Assembly (NCBI GenBank): GCA_017984835.1
Contig: JAGNYR010000017.1
Location: 1-33,585, forward strand
DNA length: 33,585 bases
Direction of reading: 5' to 3'
Source: Flavobacterium sp.
GTDB taxonomy: Bacteria > Bacteroidota > Bacteroidia > Flavobacteriales > Flavobacteriaceae
Shown here: piece after piece, positions 16,784-25,017 of the stretch
How positions within the stretch are numbered: the first letter of the stretch is position 1
How the letters are laid out: every line of letters starts with the position of its first letter
Program-made: the position numbers and the translations under genes
Notes under the pieces: generated by a model
Seen by the model: only the letters and a program-made list of their open reading frames with translations
Databases searched by the model: none
Told to the model about the DNA's origin: nothing

Positions 16784-19700
16784 ATGTTGAATCGTACGTT
16801 TTTGTGGCTCTTTTTGTTTTGTGTTTCCCTTGGTGTTGCACAAGAAATAGAAACGCCCTACAAAAGCAAAAAGGTAGCTGTTCAAAAAGATACCGTCACA
16901 ATTGATAACGTTCCAATCAACAAGGCATTTTTCAAAATAGAAGACAGTCAGGGTCAGATTATAGATACTTCTAACTATTTTGTTGATTTTTCAAAAGCCA
17001 AACTGTATTTCAAAACCAACTTCCCGCTCCAAGATTCCGTTAAGATTCGGTATTTAAAATTCCCCGATTTTCTGACCAAAACGTATTCAGTTTATGATAA
17101 AAATAAAGTAATTGCGAATGATAACGGACAACTCTTGGTATTTGAAACCCCATCCAAAAGCAAATACAAACCATTCGACGGCTTGTCCACTTCGGGAAGT
17201 ATTACAAGAGGTGTAACCATCGGAAACAACCAAAATGCAACGGTAAACTCCAACCTCGATTTACAAATCGTAGGTAAAATTTCAGACAAAGTTTCGCTGA
17301 GGGCATCTATTCAAGACAGCAATATTCCGCTACAAGAAGGAGGTTATTCGCAAAAATTAGATGAATTTGACCAGATTTTCATCGAATTGTTTTCCGATTC
17401 CTGGAAAGTAAAAGCAGGGGATTTATTTATAGAAAACCGTTCGTCTAAATTTTTGAATTTTAACAAAAAAGTGCAAGGAATTTCTACCCATTTCAATTTT
17501 GGAACCCCAGAAAATAAAACAGAAATAGCGGCTTCGGCGGCCTTGGTTCGTGGGCAATATGCCAAAAGTTCTTTTATAGGGCAGGAAGGAAATCAAGGAC
17601 CCTATAAATTAAAAGGAAACAACGGTGAACTTTATGTGTTGGTCATTTCGGGTTCAGAACGAGTTTTTGTCAACGGTAAATTGCTTGCCCGGGGAGAAAA
17701 CAACGATTACATCATTGACTACAATGCTGGAGAAATTATTTTCACATCGCTTTTCCCTATTTCATCTGAAATGAGAATCGTAATTGAATACCAATATTCG
17801 GATAGAAATTATACCCGTTTCATTACCTATTTGGGAGGAACGCACCAAACAGAAAACTGGAATTTTGGCGGGTATTTATATTCAGAATCGGACATAAAAA
17901 ACCAGCCACTACAGCAAAATTTATCTTCTGAACAAGTCGGCGTTTTGCAACAAGCAGGGGATGATACTGCTTTGATGAGCGCACCTTCTGCCTACCTCGA
18001 TTCCTATTCAGAAAATAAAATATTGTATAAAAAAGCAATCGTAAATGGGATCGAACGATTTGTTTATTCAAACAATCCAAACGACGCATTGTACCAAGTA
18101 AAGTTTTCATTTGTAGGGATTAACCAGGGAAATTACCTCCTTTTAAATTCGAATGCGATTGGGAAAATATTCCAATATGCCGAACCTATCAACGGAATCC
18201 CGCAAGGGAATTATAGTCCGGTTACTAATATTATTCCGCCCACTAAAATCCAAATGGCTACTTTTTTCGGAAAATACAAGCCATCCGATAACACCGATGT
18301 TGATTTTGAAATAGCCTTATCCAATAATGATTTGAATTTATTTTCCAGCATGGATGATGCCAACAACAAAGGCGTGGCCACTCGATTTGATTTGAAAAAA
18401 CGCTTGCATGCAGGGAGCTCTAAATTCGATTTTTTTGCCAATCATCAATTTGTCCAACAAAATTTTAGAACCATCGAACGACTCTATTCGATTGAGTTCA
18501 ACAGAGATTGGAATCTGATGACACCGCAAGGAAATCAAAGTTTGTGGACCGCCGGAGTTCGTTACACCAGCGAAACCAACAATAGTTTATTGTATCAAAT
18601 TGAAAAACTCGATTTTTCGGACTCTTTCAGCGGAACTAGACATCGATTGGACGGGAATTTCAAATCAAAAAATATTTTAATCACACAAAAGAGCAGCTAT
18701 TTAAATAGCAATGCGGCTGCTTCTTCGTCTGCATTTGCTCGAAATGAAACGCGTTTCAAATTCCAACAACGCAAAAACTGGATAGGCGCCTCGTCCCGAC
18801 TAGAAGACAACCAGGAGCGTATGGTGGCCACTCAGCAACTTTCGCCAATCAGTCAGCGATTTACAGAATACGGATTATTTGCTGGAAGGGGAGACAGCAC
18901 AAGGGTTTTTACCGAAATTGGCTTTCTTCGAAGAAAAAATGATAGTTTACAAAATGGATTTTTACAACATGTGTCAACTTCCAATACCTATTATATGAAG
19001 TCAAAATTAATTCAAAATAAAACCACCAATTTAGCCGTCCAACTTAATTACAGAAGACTGCTTTTTACTACAAATTCACTCCCTACAGAATCATCTGTAA
19101 ATGCCCGCGTGTATTACAATGACTCTTTTTTTAATCAGATCATACAAACCAACACGACCTACGAAACCCTTTCGGGATCGATAGCGCAACAAGAATTTAC
19201 CTACCTAGAAGTAAACCAAGGACAAGGGGTGTATGCCTGGAACGATTACAACAACAACGGAGTTCAAGAACTTCAAGAATTTGAAATTGCTCCATTTCCA
19301 GATCAAGCAAAGTATGTACGTATTTTTTTGCCCAACCAATATTTTTTAAAAACACATCAAAATAAATTTTCACAGTCAATTACTCTTTCCCCTTCTAAAT
19401 GGATCAACGAAAAAGGTTTTAAAAAAGCACTTTCCCATTTTTATAACCAAACCTCTTTTGCACTGGATCGAAAAGAAGCCAAGACCGATTCATTTAATTT
19501 CAATCCTTTCGATACGTCATCGGATGATTTGTTAGGGATCAACGCAAATATCAGGAACAGTTTGTTTTATAATAGAGGAAAACAAAACCATTCGGTAACC
19601 TATAATTATCTTAAAAACCAAGTAAAAAATCTGTTGTCTATTGGGTCTCAAGAAAACTTGAATTCGACTCACCAGTTGCAATATACCCATTTAGTTCGTA

Positions 19701-20182
19701 AATCCTGGCTGGTAAATTCGGGCCTTACACAATCGGATGTGAAAAGTGTATCAGATAATTATTCCTCACGTAATTACGCTATAGAAATAGCAAGCACGGA
19801 TGCAAAACTGACCTATTTGTTTTCAAAAAGCACCAGTCTTTCCTTTTTTTACAAAAATCAGTTCAAACGAAATGTAAACAACGGACAAGAAACCTTGACT
19901 CAGAATCATTTCGGAACCGTTTTCAATTATTCCAACCAGCAACAAATTACCTTTAACGGAGAATTTTCGTTGTATTCCAACCAGTTTAACGGCAATTCGA
20001 CCTCACCGGTAGCCTTCCAAATGCTAGAAGGGCTCCAGCCGGGTCAAAACAGCACTTGGCGCTTCTTGTTGCAAAAAAAACTGACTCAATACTTAGATAT
20101 CAACATCAATTACCAAGGGCGAAAATCAACGAATTCCAACAGTATTCACACTGGAAATGTTCAACTAAGAGCCTTTTTTTAG
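16784..20182 (+). CDS. Large predicted outer-membrane beta-barrel protein, function unknown
   Basis: A protein of 1132 residues. A signal peptide (about 1-19, ending GVAQ) is followed by an N-terminal beta-rich part, then TSGSITRGVTIGNNQN. Next comes a domain with VFVNGKLLARGENNDY and DYNAGEIIFTS near residues 292-322. From about residue 330 to the end, alternating amphipathic strands dominate, with the final residues RAFF; this suggests a large barrel with a C-terminal Phe. The GENNDYIIDYNAGEIIF pattern recurs in big uncharacterised Bacteroidetes surface proteins. I do not recognise a named function; it is far too short for SprA and lacks a TonB-dependent plug. It stands alone, divergent from the small barrel gene and followed by a long gap. 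Confidence 0.7.
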   Translation: MLNRTFLWLFLFCVSLGVAQEIETPYKSKKVAVQKDTVTIDNVPINKAFFKIEDSQGQIIDTSNYFVDFSKAKLYFKTNFPLQDSVKIRYLKFPDFLTKTYSVYDKNKVIANDNGQLLVFETPSKSKYKPFDGLSTSGSITRGVTIGNNQNATVNSNLDLQIVGKISDKVSLRASIQDSNIPLQEGGYSQKLDEFDQIFIELFSDSWKVKAGDLFIENRSSKFLNFNKKVQGISTHFNFGTPENKTEIAASAALVRGQYAKSSFIGQEGNQGPYKLKGNNGELYVLVISGSERVFVNGKLLARGENNDYIIDYNAGEIIFTSLFPISSEMRIVIEYQYSDRNYTRFITYLGGTHQTENWNFGGYLYSESDIKNQPLQQNLSSEQVGVLQQAGDDTALMSAPSAYLDSYSENKILYKKAIVNGIERFVYSNNPNDALYQVKFSFVGINQGNYLLLNSNAIGKIFQYAEPINGIPQGNYSPVTNIIPPTKIQMATFFGKYKPSDNTDVDFEIALSNNDLNLFSSMDDANNKGVATRFDLKKRLHAGSSKFDFFANHQFVQQNFRTIERLYSIEFNRDWNLMTPQGNQSLWTAGVRYTSETNNSLLYQIEKLDFSDSFSGTRHRLDGNFKSKNILITQKSSYLNSNAAASSSAFARNETRFKFQQRKNWIGASSRLEDNQERMVATQQLSPISQRFTEYGLFAGRGDSTRVFTEIGFLRRKNDSLQNGFLQHVSTSNTYYMKSKLIQNKTTNLAVQLNYRRLLFTTNSLPTESSVNARVYYNDSFFNQIIQTNTTYETLSGSIAQQEFTYLEVNQGQGVYAWNDYNNNGVQELQEFEIAPFPDQAKYVRIFLPNQYFLKTHQNKFSQSITLSPSKWINEKGFKKALSHFYNQTSFALDRKEAKTDSFNFNPFDTSSDDLLGINANIRNSLFYNRGKQNHSVTYNYLKNQVKNLLSIGSQENLNSTHQLQYTHLVRKSWLVNSGLTQSDVKSVSDNYSSRNYAIEIASTDAKLTYLFSKSTSLSFFYKNQFKRNVNNGQETLTQNHFGTVFNYSNQQQITFNGEFSLYSNQFNGNSTSPVAFQMLEGLQPGQNSTWRFLLQKKLTQYLDININYQGRKSTNSNSIHTGNVQLRAFF

Positions 20183-20471
20183 TTGTTGTTTTCTCTGCAA
20201 ATAGTGCTAAAAGATTTATCAATCAAGAGTAAATGCACATAGGAATAAAAAACGTGTAAAACGCAACTTTGAGACTTTCATAATTTAGCATCCGTAAATG
20301 GATTTTTTTCTATTAAATTCTTCCAAAAAAGTAAAAAATTTTATCAATTTCACACAAAAAAACAATATGTTACAAGACGCAATTTTTTAGGATAAAAATC
20401 AGTGTTTTTTTTGTTTAACTTTTTTGTCAAAATCCCCTCAAAAACGGTTACGAAAACTTGCGTAAAATGAC

Positions 20472-20495
20472 AAAAAAAGCCTTATTTATCAGGCT
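20472..20495 (-). terminator. Orphan terminator-like hairpin, minus direction
   Basis: AGCCT (20478-20482) pairs with AGGCT (20491-20495) across an 8-base loop. Read on the minus strand it is followed by seven T. No minus-strand gene lies between it and nrdB, so it would end either an unknown small antisense transcript or nothing. Confidence 0.4.
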
Positions 20496-20522
20496 ATTTG
20501 AATTTTTGATTATTTGTAACAC

Positions 20523-20547
20523 ATTGTATAACAGATTTTTATACAAT
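20523..20547. repeat. Perfect 9-bp inverted repeat upstream of nrdB
   Basis: ATTGTATAA (20523-20531) and TTATACAAT (20539-20547) are exact complements with a 7-base spacer. It lacks a T-run, so it looks more like an operator than a terminator. It lies about 55 bases upstream of the nrdB -7 element. Confidence 0.65.
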
Positions 20548-20559
20548 CAGGAAAACCCG

Positions 20560-20582
20560 TTAACAAAAAACCCAATTGTTAA
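20560..20582. repeat. Perfect 7-bp inverted repeat overlapping the nrdB -33 region
   Basis: TTAACAA (20560-20566) and TTGTTAA (20576-20582) are exact complements 9 bases apart. The right arm contains the TTG proposed as the nrdB -33 element, so a protein bound here would compete with RNA polymerase. Confidence 0.55.
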
Positions 20583-20610
20583 AAACTAAAGCCGATTGTG
20601 AATAAGTTTG
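20576..20610 (+). promoter_or_regulatory. Probable promoter of nrdB
   Basis: TTG (20576-20578), a 24-base spacer, then TAAGTTTG (20603-20610). The -7 octamer is a full match; the spacer is one base longer than the usual range. The 5' leader would be about 70 bases. Confidence 0.5.
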
Positions 20611-20686
20611 ACTTTCATTTTTGAAATGAAATAACAACCTTTGTCAAGGTCAAAAATTACATAAAATTTAACAAAAAAGAACCCAC

Positions 20687-21664
20687 ATGTTTGCTTCAGA
20701 ACCCATCCTTCAAGAAAATAAAAATCGCTTTGTGATTTTCCCAATTAAACATCACGATATTTGGGAGTGGTACAAAAAAATGGAAGCCAGTTTTTGGACG
20801 GCCGAAGAAATTGATTTGTCTCAAGATTTAAATGATTGGAACAACAAGTTGAATGCAGATGAAAAATATTTCATCAAGCACATTTTAGCTTTTTTTGCTG
20901 CTTCAGACGGGATTGTGAATGAAAATTTAGCTGAAAATTTCGTGAATGAAGTACAATATGCTGAAGCTAAATTTTTCTATGGTTTTCAAATCATGATGGA
21001 AAACATTCACAGCGAAACCTACTCGTTGTTGATTGATACCTATGTGAAAGATGAGGTTGAAAAAGACCAATTGTTCAATGCGCTTGAGGTTTTTCCAGCG
21101 ATTAAGAAAAAAGCGGATTGGGCTTTGAAATGGATCGAATCGGATTCGTTTGCAGAACGTTTGATAGCTTTTGCAGCAGTAGAAGGAATCTTTTTCTCTG
21201 GAGCATTTTGTTCGATTTATTGGTTGAAAAAACGTGGTTTAATGCCAGGCCTTACTTTTTCGAACGAATTAATTTCGAGAGACGAAGGCGTACATTGCGA
21301 TTTTGCAGTGCACTTGCACAACCATCATTTGGTCAACAAAGTACCAAAAGATCGTATCCGTGAAATCATTGTTCAAGCACTAGATATCGAAAGAGAATTT
21401 ATCACCGAGTCATTGCCGGTAAGTTTGATCGGAATGAATGCAGCGTTAATGACGCAGTATTTAGAATTTGTTGCCGATAGATTGTTAGTAGAATTAGGCT
21501 GCGATAGAGAATACAACACCAACAATCCTTTTGATTTCATGGACATGATTTCGCTTCAAGGGAAAACGAATTTCTTTGAGAAAAAAGTTGCCGAATATCA
21601 AAAAGCAGGTGTAATGAGTACCGATTCGGAATCGCATAAAATCACTTTCGACGCCGATTTTTAA
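20687..21664 (+). CDS. nrdB: Class I ribonucleotide reductase small (R2) subunit, eukaryote-like
   Basis: A 325-residue ferritin-like protein that holds the di-iron/tyrosyl radical cofactor needed to reduce ribonucleotides to deoxyribonucleotides. The expected residues are present: Asp74 ([11 protein letters not shown]), Glu105 and His108 (MENIHSETY), radical Tyr112, Glu166 ([10 protein letters not shown]), Glu200 and His203 ([10 protein letters not shown]). The C-terminus KITFDADF is the R1-docking tail. Segments [33 protein letters not shown] and the DADF tail match the animal R2 type more than the E. coli type. It precedes nrdA with a 124-base gap holding a hairpin. No intein or radical-Tyr loss is seen, so it is an ordinary tyrosyl-radical R2. 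Confidence 0.97.
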   Translation: MFASEPILQENKNRFVIFPIKHHDIWEWYKKMEASFWTAEEIDLSQDLNDWNNKLNADEKYFIKHILAFFAASDGIVNENLAENFVNEVQYAEAKFFYGFQIMMENIHSETYSLLIDTYVKDEVEKDQLFNALEVFPAIKKKADWALKWIESDSFAERLIAFAAVEGIFFSGAFCSIYWLKKRGLMPGLTFSNELISRDEGVHCDFAVHLHNHHLVNKVPKDRIREIIVQALDIEREFITESLPVSLIGMNAALMTQYLEFVADRLLVELGCDREYNTNNPFDFMDMISLQGKTNFFEKKVAEYQKAGVMSTDSESHKITFDADF

Positions 21665-21743
21665 TCGATATCCTCCCTCAAAAACAATAAGAATACCCAG
21701 TAGCTGAAGAAGCTTCGAAATATAAATAGTTAACAAATAACCC

Positions 21744-21771
21744 AAAAACAAGGAAGGGATTTCTTGTTTTT
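21744..21771 (+). terminator. Hairpin between nrdB and nrdA (possible attenuator)
   Basis: AAAAACAAG (21744-21752) pairs perfectly with CTTGTTTTT (21763-21771) around a 10-base loop. The T-rich 3' arm makes it a weak terminator or an RNA-processing site. It lies 17 bases before the nrdA start, where it could reduce R1 relative to R2 or stabilise the nrdB message. Confidence 0.5.
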
Positions 21772-21788
21772 ACTAAAAATGCAAGCGT

Positions 21789-24221
21789 ATGTATGTAGTA
21801 AAAAGAGACGGTCATAAAGAACCGGTAATGTTTGACAAAATCACAGATAGAATTAAAAAACTATGTTATGGTTTAAATGATTTAGTTGATGCCGTGAAGG
21901 TAGCAATGCGTGTGATTGAAGGATTGTATGATGGAGTTACTACATCAGAATTAGATAATCTTGCAGCAGAAACAGCAGCGTCTATGACGATTGCACATCC
22001 TGATTATGCTCAGTTGGCGGCTCGTATCGCCATTTCAAATTTACATAAAAACACCAACAAATCGTTCTCTGAAACGATGAACGAGATGTACCATTATGTA
22101 AATCCGAGAACCAATCAGAAAGCACCACTTTTATCAGAAGAAGTGCACAAAGTGATTCAGGAAAATGCCGAGTTTTTAAACTCACACATTATTTACAATA
22201 GAGATTTTAATTACGATTATTTCGGATTTAAAACATTAGAGCGTTCGTATTTATTACGTATCAACGGAAAAATAGTAGAGCGCCCGCAACATATGTTGAT
22301 GCGTGTTTCGGTTGGAATTCATTTAAATGATTTGGATTCTGTGATTGAAACTTATGACTTAATGTCTAAAAAATTCTTTACGCATGCAACGCCAACTTTG
22401 TTCAATGCTGGAACACCAAAACCTCAAATGTCATCTTGTTTCCTTTTGGCTATGCAAGATGATAGTATTGATGGTATTTATGACACATTGAAACAAACGG
22501 CAAAAATTTCGCAGTCAGCCGGTGGAATCGGTTTATCGATCCACAACGTGCGTGCTACAGGATCTTATATTCGTGGTACCAACGGAACTTCAAACGGGAT
22601 TGTTCCGATGTTGAGAGTATTCAATGATACGGCTCGTTATGTAGATCAAGGTGGAGGAAAGCGTAAAGGAAGTTTTGCTATTTACATCGAGACATGGCAT
22701 GCCGATATTTTCGAATTTTTGGATTTGAAAAAGAATACAGGAAAAGAAGAAATGCGTGCAAGAGATTTGTTTTTTGCGATGTGGACTTCTGATTTGTTCA
22801 TGAAACGTGTGCAGGAAGACACTACTTGGACTTTGATGTGTCCAAATGAATGTCCAGGTTTGTATGATGTATATGGCGAAGAATTTGAAGCCATGTATAC
22901 CAACTACGAACAACTTGGGAAAGGAAGAAAAACGATCAAAGCACGTGAATTATGGGAAAAAATCCTTGAATCTCAAATTGAGACTGGAACCCCATACATG
23001 TTGTATAAAGATGCCGCAAATAGAAAATCAAATCAAAAGAACTTAGGAACCATTCGTTCGTCTAACTTGTGTACCGAGATCATGGAGTACACTTCTAAAG
23101 ACGAAATTGCGGTGTGTAACTTGGCATCGATTTCATTACCAATGTTTGTGGAAAATGGAAGTTTCAACCACCAGTTATTATTTGATGTGACCAAGCGTGT
23201 TACACGTAACTTGAACAAAGTAATCGATAGAAATTACTACCCAGTTAAGGAAGCAGAAAATTCTAATTTACGCCACCGTCCGGTTGGACTTGGTGTACAA
23301 GGATTAGCAGATGCATTTATATTATTGCGCTTGCCATTTACAAGTGAAGAAGCTAAAAAATTAAATCAAGAAATATTTGAAACCTTGTACTTTGCAGCTG
23401 TAACCGCTTCGATGGAAATGGCAAAAGAAGAAGGACCTTACTCAACATTTGAAGGATCACCAATTTCTCAAGGAGAATTCCAACACAACCTTTGGGGAAT
23501 GAAAGATGAAGAATTGTCTGGACGTTGGGATTGGGCTTCATTGAGAAAAGAAGTTGTAGCTAACGGTGTGAGAAACTCATTGTTGGTGGCGCCAATGCCA
23601 ACTGCTTCGACCTCGCAAATTCTAGGAAACAACGAAGCTTTTGAACCGTATACATCCAATATTTATACTCGAAGAGTATTGTCTGGAGAATTCATCGTAG
23701 TAAACAAACATTTATTACATGATTTAGTAGAACGTGGTTTGTGGAACGAATCGTTGAAACAAGAAATTATGCGTCACAACGGATCGGTTCAAAACATTGA
23801 CGTGATTCCTCAAGATTTGAAAGAATTATACAAAACGGTATGGGAAATGTCTATGAAGGACATCATCGACATGAGCCGTCACAGAGGTTATTTTATCGAT
23901 CAATCGCAATCGTTGAACTTGTTCATGCAAGATGCAAATTATGCTAAATTGACCTCAATGCATTTCTATGCATGGCAATCGGGTTTGAAAACAGGAATGT
24001 ATTACTTACGTACCAAAGCGGCGGTAGATGCAATCAAATTTACGCTTAACAATGATAAAAAAGCGGAACCAATTGAGGTGCAAGAACAAGTGGTGGAACC
24101 AAAACTAGAGCCAATTGCAGCCATCAACGAACCGGTAGAAATGACCGCAGAAGAATACCGAGCGATGATTGAACAAGCAAGAAACGCAGGTCCAGAAGAA
24201 TGTGAAATGTGTGGATCATAA
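21789..24221 (+). CDS. nrdA: Class I ribonucleotide reductase large (R1) subunit, eukaryote-like
   Basis: An 810-residue catalytic subunit. The N-terminal ATP-cone (about residues 1-90, beginning [19 protein letters not shown]) gives dATP/ATP activity control. The ten-stranded barrel has the redox Cys in SSCFLL, the catalytic Asn-Cys-Glu in SNLCTE, the second redox Cys in AVCNLAS, and the [15 protein letters not shown] substrate loop. The C-terminal CEMCGS provides the shuttle Cys pair. Start, core and the MCGS end closely follow the animal R1 type. Residues 755-800 form a variable Pro/Glu-rich linker before the tail. With nrdB it forms the aerobic enzyme supplying dNTPs. A terminator follows directly. 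Confidence 0.97.
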   Translation: MYVVKRDGHKEPVMFDKITDRIKKLCYGLNDLVDAVKVAMRVIEGLYDGVTTSELDNLAAETAASMTIAHPDYAQLAARIAISNLHKNTNKSFSETMNEMYHYVNPRTNQKAPLLSEEVHKVIQENAEFLNSHIIYNRDFNYDYFGFKTLERSYLLRINGKIVERPQHMLMRVSVGIHLNDLDSVIETYDLMSKKFFTHATPTLFNAGTPKPQMSSCFLLAMQDDSIDGIYDTLKQTAKISQSAGGIGLSIHNVRATGSYIRGTNGTSNGIVPMLRVFNDTARYVDQGGGKRKGSFAIYIETWHADIFEFLDLKKNTGKEEMRARDLFFAMWTSDLFMKRVQEDTTWTLMCPNECPGLYDVYGEEFEAMYTNYEQLGKGRKTIKARELWEKILESQIETGTPYMLYKDAANRKSNQKNLGTIRSSNLCTEIMEYTSKDEIAVCNLASISLPMFVENGSFNHQLLFDVTKRVTRNLNKVIDRNYYPVKEAENSNLRHRPVGLGVQGLADAFILLRLPFTSEEAKKLNQEIFETLYFAAVTASMEMAKEEGPYSTFEGSPISQGEFQHNLWGMKDEELSGRWDWASLRKEVVANGVRNSLLVAPMPTASTSQILGNNEAFEPYTSNIYTRRVLSGEFIVVNKHLLHDLVERGLWNESLKQEIMRHNGSVQNIDVIPQDLKELYKTVWEMSMKDIIDMSRHRGYFIDQSQSLNLFMQDANYAKLTSMHFYAWQSGLKTGMYYLRTKAAVDAIKFTLNNDKKAEPIEVQEQVVEPKLEPIAAINEPVEMTAEEYRAMIEQARNAGPEECEMCGS

Positions 24222-24251
24222 ATAGAAAATCGATTTCATAATATAAAAAAT

Positions 24252-24276
24252 AGCCGTCATTACGATGGCTGTTTTT
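24252..24276 (+). terminator. Terminator of nrdBA
   Basis: A 7-bp stem including one G-T pair (AGCCGTC with GATGGCT, loop ATTAC, 24252-24270) is followed by GTTTTT. It lies 31 bases past the nrdA stop. Confidence 0.85.
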
Positions 24277-24303
24277 GTATAATCAAAATTGCATTGCAAT
24301 TTG

Positions 24304-24311
24304 TATCTTTG
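24304..24311 (+). promoter_or_regulatory. -7 element of the 24326 gene
   Basis: TATCTTTG is a full TAnnTTTG match 14 bases before the ATG. TTG trinucleotides occur 12 and 26 bases upstream but not in the 17-23 range. Confidence 0.5.
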
Positions 24312-24325
24312 AAAAAAAACAAAAA

Positions 24326-24550
24326 ATGGCAAATACGAATAAAGGAGTTTATACCGGAAAGATTGAAAAAGATGCAGACGGAAATTTTTTCTGTGGCGAA
24401 TTTTTACTGGATTATCAAATGGTTGCCAAAGATTTTAAATTGGGAGACGAAATAAACATCAAAACGGTCATTGCAAATCCGAGTGACAAAAGTTACAATC
24501 AATACCCAAAAAAATCGAGAAACTTCTTTCTGGCAAACGATAAAAAATAA
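24326..24550 (+). CDS. Small conserved-looking protein, function unknown
   Basis: A 74-residue soluble protein starting MANTNKGVYTGKIEKD, with no signal peptide, membrane segment or known motif. An ATG 17 codons earlier (24275) falls inside the nrdBA terminator and upstream of the -7 element, so I use 24326. The alternating hydrophobic pattern of FFCGEFLLDY and GDEINIKTVI suggests a small beta fold. Its stop codon directly abuts the GNAT start, so it is cotranscribed with the GNAT gene and dgt. I do not recognise the family. Confidence 0.7.
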   Translation: MANTNKGVYTGKIEKDADGNFFCGEFLLDYQMVAKDFKLGDEINIKTVIANPSDKSYNQYPKKSRNFFLANDKK

Positions 24551-24997
24551 ATGAAATTAGTCCGAACCACTTCTGATAACTTAGATTTTCAGCAATTAGT
24601 TGTTGCACTCGATGCTTATCTACGTATTGTTGATGGAGACGACCACGCATTTTATGCACAATTCAACAAAACCGATTCATTGTCCAACGTACTCGTTTGT
24701 TATGATCAAGAAGTAGCTATTGGATGCGGAGCTTTTAAAGCGTACGACTCGCAAACAGTCGAAATCAAAAGAATGTACACATTGCCTGAATATAGAGGGA
24801 TAGGGGTTGCCAAAAATATTATGGCAGCTTTAGAGGAGTGGGCCAAAGAAGAGAAATATTCGGTTTCAATACTAGAAACAGGTTATTTACAAAAAGATGC
24901 TATTGCGCTTTACACGAAAATTGGGTACGAGGTTATGGAAAATTTCGGACAATATGAAGGCATTTCAACGAGCGTTTGTATGCAAAAAACAATATAA
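24551..24997 (+). CDS. GNAT family N-acetyltransferase
   Basis: A 148-residue acetyl-CoA-dependent acyltransferase. Motif A is visible as VEIKRMYTLPEYRGIGVAK (around residues 76-94), with the R-G-x-G-V-A pyrophosphate loop. Motif B follows near the C-terminus with LYTKIGYEVMENFG. The acceptor substrate cannot be predicted. The start ATG follows the preceding TAA without a gap. dgt begins 21-24 bases after its stop, so the three genes appear to form one transcription unit. Confidence 0.88.
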   Translation: MKLVRTTSDNLDFQQLVVALDAYLRIVDGDDHAFYAQFNKTDSLSNVLVCYDQEVAIGCGAFKAYDSQTVEIKRMYTLPEYRGIGVAKNIMAALEEWAKEEKYSVSILETGYLQKDAIALYTKIGYEVMENFGQYEGISTSVCMQKTI

Positions 24998-25017
24998 ATT
25001 ACAACAACAATTCCATG

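Larger units (their letters stand above)
20183..20686. other. 504-base non-coding region upstream of nrdB
   Basis: This is the longest gene-free stretch in the window, very AT-rich, with no ORF above about 30 codons. It holds a weak hairpin with a T-run (20290-20309) that could end the upstream gene, a minus-oriented terminator-like hairpin (20472-20495), two perfect inverted repeats (20523-20547 and 20560-20582) and a promoter (20576-20610). No NrdR-box or DnaA-box consensus was recognised. Confidence 0.7.

Noticed and set aside
20298..20390. 30-codon ORF in the nrdB upstream gap
   Set aside because: Low-complexity Lys/Asn/Phe composition expected from AT-rich DNA, no convincing promoter, no recognisable motif.
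20183..20686. Replication origin or DnaA-box cluster
   Set aside because: No TTATCCACA-type boxes were found, only general AT-richness.
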